From assembly GCA_030531385.1 (NCBI GenBank), contig JAUNNP010000016.1, positions 1 through 34,892 of the forward strand: DNA of 34,892 nt. The letters run 5' to 3'. The position numbers and the translations under genes are program-made. Source of the stretch: Eubacteriales bacterium (GTDB lineage: Bacteria; Bacillota; Clostridia; Lachnospirales; Lachnospiraceae). Below, one piece after another: positions 1 to 8,187 of this stretch (position 1 is its first letter; each line of letters starts with the position of its first letter). The notes under the pieces are model-generated. The model made no database searches and was not told where the DNA came from. It worked only from the letters and a program-made list of their open reading frames with translations.

Positions 1-544
1 TCACCGGCGGCTTGCCCGAAATCCAGGTGAGGTCTTCGATGACGGTGCGCTGGGAGTACAGCAGCGACGAATCGTCGCCCTGCTCCACCAGCAGCACGTT
101 GTTCTTCAGATCCTTGCCCACCACGAACCAGCGCCGGCCGTCGCCGCCGCCGCCGATGCCCAGGCCCCGGCGCTGGCCCAGGGTGTAGTACATCAGCCCG
201 TCGTGGCGGCCCACCAGCCTGCCCTCCGGCGTGCGCATGTCGCCGGGCTGGGCGGGCAGGTATTCGGAGAGGAAGCGCTTGAAGTTCCGCTCGCCGATGA
301 AGCACACGCCGGTGGAGTCCTTCTTCTCCGACACGGGGATGCCCGCCTCCCGGGCGATGTCGCGAATCTGCGCCTTGGTGAGGTGGCCCACCGGGAACAG
401 CGCGTGGGAGAGGGCTTCCTGGCCGATCATGTAGAGGAAGTAGGTCTGATCCTTATTCTCGTCGCGGGCGCGCAGGAGGCGGTATTCCCCGTTCGCGGCG
501 CGGCCCAGGTTGGCAAAGTGCCCCGTGGCCAGGTATTCCGCGCC
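1..544 (-). CDS. mnmA: tRNA-specific 2-thiouridylase MnmA, C-terminal fragment (chimeric context)
   Basis: MnmA transfers activated sulfur to U34 of certain tRNAs in the cytoplasm. Read on the minus strand, this stretch carries family landmarks in order: LATGHF, DQTYFLY, the [10 protein letters not shown] segment with the second catalytic cysteine, [14 protein letters not shown], and the start of the C-terminal barrel ([10 protein letters not shown]). It runs off the window edge. Its N-terminal half, with the ATP-binding loop and first catalytic cysteine, is absent: upstream the same open frame becomes MetH. The sequence is visibly much richer in G+C than everything after ~545. Identification is firm. 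Its linkage to the rest of the window is doubtful. Confidence 0.85.
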
Positions 545-546
545 GA
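531..546. other. Junction between MetH-type and MnmA-type sequence
   Basis: On the minus strand the MetH cobalamin domain ([12 protein letters not shown]) continues without a frameshift into MnmA ([10 protein letters not shown]). Both families naturally carry Gly-Ala-(Glu/Asp)-Tyr at this point, so the switch falls inside a short shared word encoded at 533-544. G+C content changes sharply at the same place. A shared short word plus a composition break is what a misassembly joining two genomes would produce. Confidence 0.8.
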
Positions 547-3061
547 TGGATTCGGCATACTCCGGTGTGAGCACAGCCCCGCCTACAAAGACCTTGCACT
601 CATGCCCCGAAGCTCTGAGCGCCTTGATGGTGCGCTTCATGGATTCCACCGTGGTCGTCATAAGGGCCGATAGGCCAACCAGCTTTATATCCTCTTCTAT
701 AGCCGTATCAACGACCTTCTGAACAGGCACATCGCGTCCTAAATCTATTACTTTATAGCCATAGTTTTCGAGTACGACCTTGACAATATTCTTTCCGATA
801 TCGTGTATATCGCCCTCTACCGTGGCAAGCAATATCTTTCCCTTGCTGATATTCTCACCTCCGCGCTTTGCTATCCTGTCCTTTATAAGGTCAAAACCCG
901 CGCAGGCAGCATTTGCCGCGTTGATGAGCTGAGGAAGGAAGATCTGCTGTTTTTCATACTTTTCACCGACTACATCAAGTGCCGGAATAAGCTTTTGATT
1001 TATTACATCCAGCTCGCTCATGCTCTCTAAGAGCTTTGCCGTACAGTCGGCGGTCTCCTTTTTGAGGCCTTTTAATATGGCTCTTTCCACGTTCATTTCG
1101 CCGTTCGCATCCGAGCCTGCCGCTCCGGTCTGAGGAGCCGGCATAATATACTGCGGGGCCGGGGCATTTGCATAAGCTTCAATATAAGCCTCGCAGCCGA
1201 CATCCTCCATGGAGAGGACCTTGTAGGACCTTACCGCATCCATGATCTCCGGCTGGTTTGGATTTACGATTGGGAAATCAAGGCCGCAATAGAGCGCCTG
1301 GATGAGAAAGCTGACCGTCACATTTATCCTTCGGGGAAGGCCGAACGAGATATTGCTTACGCCGAGCACAAGGTGAAGGCCGCGCTCCCTATGCAGATAC
1401 TCCATTGCGCGCAGTGTCTCCCTCGCCTGCTCCTGCTGGGCCGAAACGGTAAGAGTAAGACAGTCTGCGAGCACATCATCCTTTGGGATACCTATAGCCA
1501 GTGCCGCGCCGAGTATGCGCTCCGCGATCTCTATTCTGGCTTCTGCCGTCTGCGGAATGCCGCCCTTATCCATGGCAAGCGCGACCACGGCCGCACCGTA
1601 TTTTTTCACTATCGGAAGGATGCGCTCCATGACCTCCGGCTCGCCGTTTACGGAGTTTACTATTGCCCTTCCGTTGCAGGCGCGAAGTCCGGCTTCGATT
1701 GCTTCCGGCGAAGAGGAATCTATCTGCAGAGGCAGCGAGCATACGCCCTGCACAGCCTTCACGACCTTCGTCATCATCTCCGGCTCATCGATACCGGGAA
1801 GTCCGACGTTTATATCAAGTATGTCTGCGCCGGCATCGGCCTGCTCTACTGCGCGCTCCATGATATAATCGAGATCATTTTCGCGAAGGGCCTGCTGAAA
1901 ACGCTTCTTTCCGGTCGGATTGATGCGCTCTCCTATTACTCTTACTCCGCCAAATTCTGCCATGTCAGAGGCAGAGCAGATGCCGCGCCTCTTTAAAGGG
2001 CGCACATCCTCGGCGATATATGTCTTTCCGGTCTCTGCATTTACCTTATGTGAACCTGCCGGTGCTCTGTCGCCTATCGCGGCTTTGAGTGCTGCGATAA
2101 ACTCAGGTGTCGTGCCGCAGCATCCTCCCATTATGCTGATGCCAAGGCCCGCAAACTGACGCATCTGCTCTCCAAAATCGCGGGCATCCATGCTGTAAAG
2201 TCCTGTCGCAGGATCCGGAAGTCCGGCGTTCGGCTTAACAAATATCGGCTTATCTGTCCACTCCCTCATTTCCTTTATGAGCGGATATATCTCATTTGGC
2301 CCGAGTGAGCAGTTGATGCCCATGGCATCTATGTCAAGTCCCTCCAGGACAGCTGCCATTGATGCGACCTTCGTACCCGTAAAGGTACGGCCCGATGCCT
2401 CAAAGCTCATGGATACAAATATCGGAAGCCCGGTATTTTCCTTTGCCGCAAGCACTGCTGCCTTTACATCGTAAAGGTCTGTCATTGTCTCAAAAACGAC
2501 AAGATCGGCCCCGGCCTTTTCACCTGCCACGACCATCTCCTTATAGATCTCATATGCCTCATCAAACTTCAGAGTCCCAAGCGGCTCCAAAAGCTCGCCT
2601 ATGGGGCCGACGTCGAGCGCGGCGAAGACCCCTCGCGAAGCTCCGATGTTTTCTGCGGATGCGTCGGCCATTGTCTCCTTTGCAGCCTGCTCCGCCTTCG
2701 CCTCTGCAATTGCCTCCTTTGCAAGCCTTATGTTTCCCTCTATGATCTCGCTCACAGAGTGGCCCATGCCCTTTAGCTTATGGGCATTTGCCCCAAAGGT
2801 ATTGGCATAGATGATACTGCTTCCGGCAGCTATATATGCCTTATGAACACCTTTAAGTATCTCAGGGTTCTCGATACCGAATATTTCCGGTCTTTCTCCA
2901 AGCTTAAGTCCCGCTGCCTGCAGCATGGTACCCATGCCGCCGTCAAGAAGCAGGAGACGCCCTGAGCTGATAAGGCTTTTAAGTGCTTCTTTTGAAGTTG
3001 TCTTTTCCTTTGAAGTCAGCATTTCCTGTGAAGTTGTCTTTTCTGTTAATGACTTTTCCAT
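545..3061 (-). CDS. metH: Cobalamin-dependent methionine synthase MetH, 3' end replaced
   Basis: MetH methylates homocysteine from methyltetrahydrofolate through methylcobalamin. The domains follow the usual order: homocysteine methyltransferase ([13 protein letters not shown] near the start; zinc-site cysteines in GGCCGT), pterin-binding domain ([20 protein letters not shown]), four-helix cap, and B12-binding domain with the cobalt-ligating histidine in DIHDIGKNI. It breaks off inside the B12 domain at ~545, so the last tens of residues are missing. There is no activation domain; that is the separate gene just upstream. I chose ATG 3061 because GGAAAG lies 7 nt before it. In-frame ATGs at 3076 and 3118 are alternatives. 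The N-terminal ~20 residues are a Lys/Thr/Ser-rich low-complexity tail. Confidence 0.88.
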
Positions 3062-3124
3062 TTGCGATCTTTCCATTAATGAATTTCTGCCTGATCTTCC
3101 ATGTTGTGCCCGGATCATCCGATC

Positions 3125-3865
3125 TTATCCCGTGCAGGTGCTTCCGTTTTTCCGATATGGGCAGGTCCTGAACATGCTGCAGACCTCGCAGCCTGAAGCA
3201 CGATGGCTCTGCGGCACATTGCTGATACCGAGGACTGCCGTCACTGATTTTCTAGGTATCATGAGATAGTTTTCTGTAACATTTACGCCTATGGTGCGGC
3301 TCGTATTTAAGAACTCCGCAAAGAGCTTCTGCGTCTCTATCGGCAGATCTCCATAGCCCGGGCTGAAGCGGTCGGTGAGATAGTATGTCTTATTGCCGCC
3401 GGACTCTGCTTTTGCCGGGAGCTCAGTTCCTGCGCTCTCATCCGCCGCCCGCTTATCGATCCCGGCTTTAATGTCCTCCTCAAAATTATTGCAGACATTT
3501 TCCACAGCTGCCGCGGCGCAGGCATCCAGGATAAAAGCATCCGCCATATCCCGGATCTCATACTGCAGGAGCAGCCTGTCTATCCCGGCACCCAGGGTCA
3601 CAGCAAGAAAAACTGCCTGCTCTGAGCTTTCAAGGAGTTTTCTGATGTCCTTTCCCGGGAGCGCAAAGCCCTCCGGCATGCCATCCCTCACCTGCGCCAT
3701 GCGCCATGTAAGCTTTGGGGCGGCAGCATTTGCAATAATATCAATGCACCGCCTGATCTGCTCATCTACGGATGAGTCGATATCCTGGCCCCGGTGTCCC
3801 AGATACATGAGCACCTCATTATAATTTATTTTTGTGAGCCTTGCTGTGGGCCTGAACATATTCAC
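3125..3865 (-). CDS. Stand-alone methionine synthase activation domain protein
   Basis: The 246-residue protein matches the C-terminal reactivation domain of MetH, which binds AdoMet and remethylates oxidised cobalamin. Visible landmarks are DRFSPGYGDLP, equivalent to the SPGYGD motif of MetH, ENYLMIPRKSVTAVLGIS, and a C-terminal cysteine cluster (CEVC, CPYRKNG). In many Clostridia the domain is a separate gene beside a short MetH, as here: metH starts ~60 nt downstream on the same strand. GGGAG lies 5 nt before the ATG. An ATTATA at 3895-3900 reads TATAAT on the minus strand and could be its -10, but I see no convincing -35. The cysteine tail is an addition relative to the E. coli domain. 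Confidence 0.85.
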   Translation of the reverse strand: MNMFRPTARLTKINYNEVLMYLGHRGQDIDSSVDEQIRRCIDIIANAAAPKLTWRMAQVRDGMPEGFALPGKDIRKLLESSEQAVFLAVTLGAGIDRLLLQYEIRDMADAFILDACAAAAVENVCNNFEEDIKAGIDKRAADESAGTELPAKAESGGNKTYYLTDRFSPGYGDLPIETQKLFAEFLNTSRTIGVNVTENYLMIPRKSVTAVLGISNVPQSHRASGCEVCSMFRTCPYRKNGSTCTG

Positions 3866-4203
3866 TCCCGAGTCTCCGTAAATGTGTGATTACCATTATA
3901 AAAACCGGCTGCCGCCATGCTGAAGACCAGTACTGCGGCAGCCAATGTCATGACGTGGGGTCAAAAGCGTCCGATCCAGACCTTTTGACCCCGACTTCAT
4001 CACCATTATATGACGTGGGTGTCAAAAGTATGATTACGGGTCGCTCCGCACTTCGTGCTCCCACGCCCCTGCCCACATTCCGCACTCCCGTGGTACTGGC
4101 GTACCACTCCGTGTGTCATGTGGGGCGTGTCATAAAGTCGCTCACCCACAGATAAGCAAGCTCATCTGTGGATTCGGACTTTTGACACTGTAATCATTAT
4201 ATT
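3866..4203. repeat. Palindrome-rich intergenic region with TGTCAAAAG repeats
   Basis: There is no gene here. The region is a series of perfect inverted repeats. GGCTGCCGC (3907-3915) pairs with 3935-3943. GGGGTCAAAAG (3957-3967) pairs with 3982-3992. An outer pair, GTGTCAAAAGT (4019-4029) and its complement (4178-4188), encloses ~150 bp with GTGGTAC-N4-GTACCAC, GCAC-N3-GTGC, CACGCCCC/GGGGCGTG and CCACAGAT-N10-ATCTGTGG (4146-4171). No T-run follows these stems, so a simple terminator is not a full explanation. The layout resembles a REP/MITE-type non-autonomous element sitting between metY and the metH activation gene. Confidence 0.7.
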
Positions 4204-5487
4204 TTAGATCGCATCAAGCGCCTGAGCGAGGTCCGCGATAAGATCCTTCTTATCCTCAAGACCGCAGGACATTCTTACGAGACCTGAAGGTACTCCGGCT
4301 GCGATGAGCTGCTCCTCGTTCATCTGACGATGAGTGCTTGTTGCAGGGTTCAGACAGCAGGTCCTTGCATCGGCAACATGGGTCTCGATAGCAGCAAGCT
4401 TTAAGTGCTTCATGAAAACTTCCGCAGCCTCGCGTCCGCCCTTAAGCTCGAAGGAAACCACGCCGCAGCCGCCGTTAGGCAGATACTTCTGACCGATCTC
4501 ATAATACTTGTCGCCCGGAAGTCCCGAATAGCTTACTCTCTCAACCTTAGGATGCTTTGCGAGGAACTCGGCAACAGCCTGTCCGTTCTCAACATGGCGA
4601 GGCATTCGTACATGCAGGGACTCGAGGCCTAAATTAAGCAGGAAAGCATTCTGCGGTGACTGGATACAGCCAAAGTCTCTCATAAGCTGGGCTGTGCACT
4701 TTGTGATAAATGCTCCGGACTGTCCGAACTTCTCTGCGTAGGTGATTCCGTGATAAGAATCATCAGGTGTGCAGAGTCCCGGGAACTTATCGGCATGAGC
4801 CATCCAGTCGAAGTTTCCGGAATCAACGATAGCTCCGCCTACTGCCGCGCCGTGTCCGTCCATATATTTTGTTGTTGAATGTGTAACGATGTCAGCTCCC
4901 CATTCAATAGGTCTGCAGTTGACCGGTGTCGGGAAGGTATTGTCAACAATAAGCGGAACACCATGCTTATGTGCAGCCTTTGCAAACTTCTCGATATCAA
5001 GCACGGTAAGTGCCGGGTTTGCGATAGTCTCGCCAAATACCGCTCTGGTATTGTCCTTAAATGCCGCGTCAAGCTCTTCCTCGCTGCAGTCAGGTGATAC
5101 GAAAGTGACTGTGATGCCCATCTTTGCCATGGTTACGGAAATAAGATTGAAGGTTCCTCCGTAGATGGAAGATGAGGCAACGATATGGCTTCCGCACTCA
5201 CAGATATTGAAAAGCGCAAAGAAGTTTGCCGCCTGTCCCGAAGATGTAAGCATAGCTGCGGTGCCGCCCTCAAGCTCAGCGATCTTTGCCGCTACATAAT
5301 CATTGGTCGGATTCTGAAGTCTGGTATAGAAATATCCCGATGCCTCAAGATCGAAAAGCTTTCCCATATCCTCGCTGGTGTCATACTTAAAGGTGGTAGA
5401 CTGGATAATAGGGATCTGTCTCGGCTCACCATTGCCCGGTGTATAGCCTGCCTGTACACATTTTGTGTTTATTGTATAATCGCTCAT
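4204..5487 (-). CDS. metY: O-acetylhomoserine aminocarboxypropyltransferase (O-acetylhomoserine sulfhydrylase)
   Basis: This cytoplasmic PLP enzyme converts O-acylhomoserine plus sulfide (or methanethiol) to homocysteine (or methionine). The 427-residue length is normal for the MetY branch of the Cys/Met metabolism family; MetB and MetC are near 390. Landmarks are YFYTRLQNPTND, SSGQAA, DNTFPTP and the Schiff-base lysine K207 in THSTTKYMDGHG. The start follows GGGGGAAATAGTT. A good promoter lies directly upstream (5583-5611). I found no SAM-riboswitch core in the leader. It sits upstream of the MetH genes and in the same window as metA, which fits a direct-sulfhydrylation route to methionine. 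Confidence 0.93.
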   Translation of the reverse strand: MSDYTINTKCVQAGYTPGNGEPRQIPIIQSTTFKYDTSEDMGKLFDLEASGYFYTRLQNPTNDYVAAKIAELEGGTAAMLTSSGQAANFFALFNICECGSHIVASSSIYGGTFNLISVTMAKMGITVTFVSPDCSEEELDAAFKDNTRAVFGETIANPALTVLDIEKFAKAAHKHGVPLIVDNTFPTPVNCRPIEWGADIVTHSTTKYMDGHGAAVGGAIVDSGNFDWMAHADKFPGLCTPDDSYHGITYAEKFGQSGAFITKCTAQLMRDFGCIQSPQNAFLLNLGLESLHVRMPRHVENGQAVAEFLAKHPKVERVSYSGLPGDKYYEIGQKYLPNGGCGVVSFELKGGREAAEVFMKHLKLAAIETHVADARTCCLNPATSTHRQMNEEQLIAAGVPSGLVRMSCGLEDKKDLIADLAQALDAI

Positions 5488-5582
5488 AACTATTTCCCCC
5501 TGAGTTATTTTTCGATATTTTTATGACTGTTCCATTGTGCTTGCGGATATCTGCAGAGCACAAATGGTTTTCCGCCCATTAC

Positions 5583-5611
5583 ATACTACAATAATTGCGA
5601 AAGTTATTCAA
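5583..5611 (-). promoter_or_regulatory. Promoter for metY
   Basis: On the minus strand TTGAAT (5606-5611) and TAGTAT (5583-5588) are spaced by exactly 17 nt, about 95 nt before the metY ATG. The -35 overlaps the stop codon of the preceding gene, so metY may be transcribed separately from it. Confidence 0.6.
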
Positions 5612-6282
5612 TTAAAAATGTTCAAATGCTGCTTCACCTCATCTATCGTCATGCAGCTTCCACGGGAAATGCTGATATCGTAGATTTCCCTATATATCCT
5701 CTTTCGTTCTTCTTCGCCGGCAGCGACCTCGGGCACAAACTCACGGCAGCATCCGAGGAGATCATTTATCTTACCCATGAGCGGCGTCAGCATTTCCCGT
5801 TCCCTGTCCTTTAAGATCTGCGTCAGCATAGGGCTTTTACCTCCGCTTGAAAAGGCCGCGACCAGGTCACCTTCCTTCACGTAGGACGGAAAGATAAAGC
5901 TGCAGTCCTCCTTCTGATCTACAGCATTTATGGGAATGCCAAGCTCTCTGCACTTTATGGCTATCCCGTGATTTAATTCATGACTGCCGGTCGCCGCTAT
6001 GACCAGAGTCTTTCCTTCGATCAATTTGCCAAGTTCATTGCTGCAGGCACTGATCCCATCCCCATGTTTTGCCATGCTTACATCAAAAAGCCCGGTCTCA
6101 ACGGTAACGACCTCCTTATCCGCCGCCGCAAGCTCAGTTATTTCTTCGCAGAATGCCGGGGCCGCAGCAGTTACCTTTGCCCCGAAATCACGCAGCGTAA
6201 GGAGCTTTCTATATGCAATTTTTCCACCGCCCGCGACAAGGCAGCTCCTGCCCTCAAGATCTATAAACATCGGAAAATACAT
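5608..6282 (-). CDS. Precorrin-2 dehydrogenase / sirohydrochlorin ferrochelatase-like protein (CysG-N/Met8 family)
   Basis: The family oxidises precorrin-2 to sirohydrochlorin with NAD+, and some members insert iron or cobalt, feeding siroheme and the anaerobic cobalamin route. The N-terminus has the typical FIDLEGRSCLVAGGGKIAYRK Rossmann nucleotide-binding start (residues ~7-27). It continues with VIAATGSHELN, INAVDQKEDCSFIFPS and FSSGGKSPMLTQILK, all characteristic. At 224 residues it is a stand-alone N-terminal module; the SAM-methyltransferase half of CysG is absent. No other cobalamin biosynthesis gene is visible here. Proximity to metH and metY fits B12 or siroheme-dependent sulfur metabolism. 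Confidence 0.87.
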   Translation of the reverse strand: MYFPMFIDLEGRSCLVAGGGKIAYRKLLTLRDFGAKVTAAAPAFCEEITELAAADKEVVTVETGLFDVSMAKHGDGISACSNELGKLIEGKTLVIAATGSHELNHGIAIKCRELGIPINAVDQKEDCSFIFPSYVKEGDLVAAFSSGGKSPMLTQILKDREREMLTPLMGKINDLLGCCREFVPEVAAGEEERKRIYREIYDISISRGSCMTIDEVKQHLNIFN

Positions 6283-6307
6283 ACCGGTCCTCCAAAGGAA
6301 AGCATCT

Positions 6308-6352
6308 TTAAAAAAGACCGGGATCCGTGGAACTGCCCCGGATTCCGGTCTT
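6308..6352 (-). terminator. Intrinsic terminator after the 69-residue gene
   Basis: AAGACCGGGATCCG (6314-6327) pairs with 6339-6352, with one mismatch. On the minus strand the stem is followed by a T-rich run at 6308-6315. It lies 11 nt past the stop codon of the small gene and upstream of the precorrin-2 dehydrogenase gene, so these two are probably separate transcripts. Confidence 0.75.
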
Positions 6353-6363
6353 GATCTTTGTTC

Positions 6364-6573
6364 TTAAAGAACCTCGATCTGGAAGATGTTATTATCACCC
6401 TCTCCGATCTCGTTAAGCTTGTCAATTGCCTTCATGGCTTCTTTTTCGGATCTAAATACTCTTGCGCTTTCTTTCGCGAATGTATTGTAAAAGCACCCCT
6501 TTGATTCAGAAATCTTTTCAACATATCCGCGCTCATTGCTGTATTTGTTGACCCACATAATGACAAGATTCAT
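6364..6573 (-). CDS. Small uncharacterised protein (69 aa)
   Basis: I do not recognise this family. The gene looks real. AAGGAGG lies 8 nt before the ATG, a plausible promoter precedes it (6619-6647) and a strong intrinsic terminator follows the stop. The product is soluble, mixed charge, with no signal peptide or membrane segment, and has a central helix-like stretch (SEKEAMKAIDKLNEI). It appears to be a monocistronic small protein. Function unknown. Confidence 0.65.
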   Translation of the reverse strand: MNLVIMWVNKYSNERGYVEKISESKGCFYNTFAKESARVFRSEKEAMKAIDKLNEIGEGDNNIFQIEVL

Positions 6574-6618
6574 AACATGTACCTCCTTGTGTCATATGTT
6601 TTAAATTTCTTTGTTAAT

Positions 6619-6647
6619 ATTTTATCACACCTTCAGGTCAAAATCAA
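6619..6647 (-). promoter_or_regulatory. Promoter for the 69-aa gene
   Basis: On the minus strand TTGATT (6642-6647) and TAAAAT (6619-6624) are 17 nt apart, ~46 nt before the start codon. An alternative -35, TTGACC, overlaps it and would pair with TATTAA at 16-nt spacing. Confidence 0.5.
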
Positions 6648-6691
6648 CAGTCAGAGCTTTAGTCATTTTGATGTGAATGTCAAAAGTGTGA

Positions 6692-6720
6692 TTGTTTAAG
6701 TTTTTTTATTAAGGTATACT
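6692..6720 (+). promoter_or_regulatory. Promoter for the GGDEF-MscS-rhomboid operon
   Basis: TTGTTT (6692-6697) and TATACT (6715-6720) are 17 nt apart, ~50 nt before the diguanylate cyclase ATG. A TGTCAAAAGTGTGATT word (6679-6694), shared in near-identical form with 4020-4035, abuts the -35 box. Confidence 0.6.
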
Positions 6721-6769
6721 AATACAATAAGCCAGATCTGATCATAAACTAAATAAAGGCGGTCATACT

Positions 6770-8176
6770 ATGCAAGGCACTTTTACCGGATCCAGTTATG
6801 AAGCAGAATATAATCACATAAAGGAAAGACTCCATGTAACTCTTAAGATAGCACACCTTAACGGTTGGGAGTGGGATCTTAAGTCAAAGGTACTTTCTCT
6901 CATAAATACCAGCGAGGCTGAATGTATGGCAAGAATAAGCCCGCTTATGGCTGCTGAGACCTCCGTGATCCCTCATTACCCGGAGATACTTATTCAAAAG
7001 GGTATCATCAGTGACAGCGGCATTGACATGGTAAGAAACTATACTCACATGATATATACCGCCGGGATCGGGGAACAGTATTCATTCCGCCTTCCATTTC
7101 GCACCATGGATGGCGAGGTCATATGGCTGCAGTTTAACGGAGTCACTTTCAGGGACGAAAACGGCGAACCCGATATAGCCATAGGCACATACATAAATGT
7201 TACCTCGCTTTATGAGAATGCTGAGCGCGGCTATTCTATGGAGGACATGCTTTCATCCGAAGTCGAAAAGCAGAAATATATCATGATGATCAACGGTCTC
7301 ACCATAGATTATTCAACTGTTTTCTTCTACGACCTCAACAATGATACCTATACTCCGTTCAGGTCAGATGAGGTCATATCAAAGCTGCTTCAGGAAAGGA
7401 TCAGCAGGGCTCTGCATTTTACGGATGTCCTTTCCTACTATATTGAAAACTTTGTATATGAAGAAGACCGCGATATGATGCGGCTATTAATAGATCCCGA
7501 AAACATCCGCCAATATCTTAAGGATACAAATTATTTCAACTTAAACTACCGTTCAGAAAGACTCGGCGAGCTCGTTTACTGCCAGCTCAAGATTGCATGC
7601 GGAAACAGCAGTTCGATCGACTCTGTAGTTCTCGGCATCAGAAATATTGACGCCGAATACCGCAGCCATCAGACTCTGGTGCTTGAATCAAGGACCGATG
7701 CGCTTACCGGTATTTTAAATAAAAAGGCCATGCTTGCAGATATTCACCAGGCACTTTATAACAATACCGGCAGAGAGGTCGTATTCCTTTTCCTGGATCT
7801 TGATAATTTCAAGCAGGTAAATGATAAGCTCGGTCACGCTGTCGGAGATCAGGCTATAAAGGATGCCGCCAATGTGATCTCCGGTATCTTCCGTCATTCA
7901 GATATTGTCGGACGCTTTGGCGGTGATGAGTTTTGTGTCTTCCTGCCGGACATCCCGGAAGGAGTTGCCCTTAAACGAATCAGGCAGTGCCTTGAGGGAC
8001 TTCGTCATGAATATACCGACGGAACCAATACGGTAAGGGTGACCTCAAGCATCGGAGCTGTCTATGCCATGAATGACGGAACTCTTCACACCGAGGATCT
8101 TATGAAAACTGCCGACAAGGCCCTGTATCAGGCTAAGGAATCCGGCAAAAATCAGTACAAAATCATATACAGGTAA
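6770..8176 (+). CDS. Diguanylate cyclase (GGDEF) with N-terminal PAS-like region
   Basis: This 468-residue protein probably makes c-di-GMP from two GTP. Residues ~20-145 look PAS-like (NGWEWDL, FRDENGEPDIAIGTYINVT). Residues ~150-300 are an undefined sensor or linker region. The GGDEF domain is ~305-468, with RTDALTGILNK, FLDLDNFKQVND, an intact GGDEF at 384-388, and an RxxD product-inhibition site (375-378) five residues upstream. No signal peptide or membrane segment is visible, so it is cytosolic. AAGGCGG precedes the ATG. The MscS-like gene starts 11 nt after its stop, implying co-transcription. Ligand unknown. Confidence 0.88.
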   Translation: MQGTFTGSSYEAEYNHIKERLHVTLKIAHLNGWEWDLKSKVLSLINTSEAECMARISPLMAAETSVIPHYPEILIQKGIISDSGIDMVRNYTHMIYTAGIGEQYSFRLPFRTMDGEVIWLQFNGVTFRDENGEPDIAIGTYINVTSLYENAERGYSMEDMLSSEVEKQKYIMMINGLTIDYSTVFFYDLNNDTYTPFRSDEVISKLLQERISRALHFTDVLSYYIENFVYEEDRDMMRLLIDPENIRQYLKDTNYFNLNYRSERLGELVYCQLKIACGNSSSIDSVVLGIRNIDAEYRSHQTLVLESRTDALTGILNKKAMLADIHQALYNNTGREVVFLFLDLDNFKQVNDKLGHAVGDQAIKDAANVISGIFRHSDIVGRFGGDEFCVFLPDIPEGVALKRIRQCLEGLRHEYTDGTNTVRVTSSIGAVYAMNDGTLHTEDLMKTADKALYQAKESGKNQYKIIYR

Positions 8177-8187
8177 TATAGGTAATT

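Noticed and set aside
203..2810. Plus-strand open frames across the first 2.8 kb
   Set aside because: They lie opposite the long metH/mnmA minus-strand frame, have no family features, and arise from its codon bias.
4405..5526. Plus-strand frames within the metY region
   Set aside because: They are antisense to metY, which has full family motifs and its own promoter and RBS.
5488..5607. SAM (S-box) riboswitch before metY
   Set aside because: The leader is only ~100 nt after the promoter, lacks the S-box core words and has no terminator hairpin.
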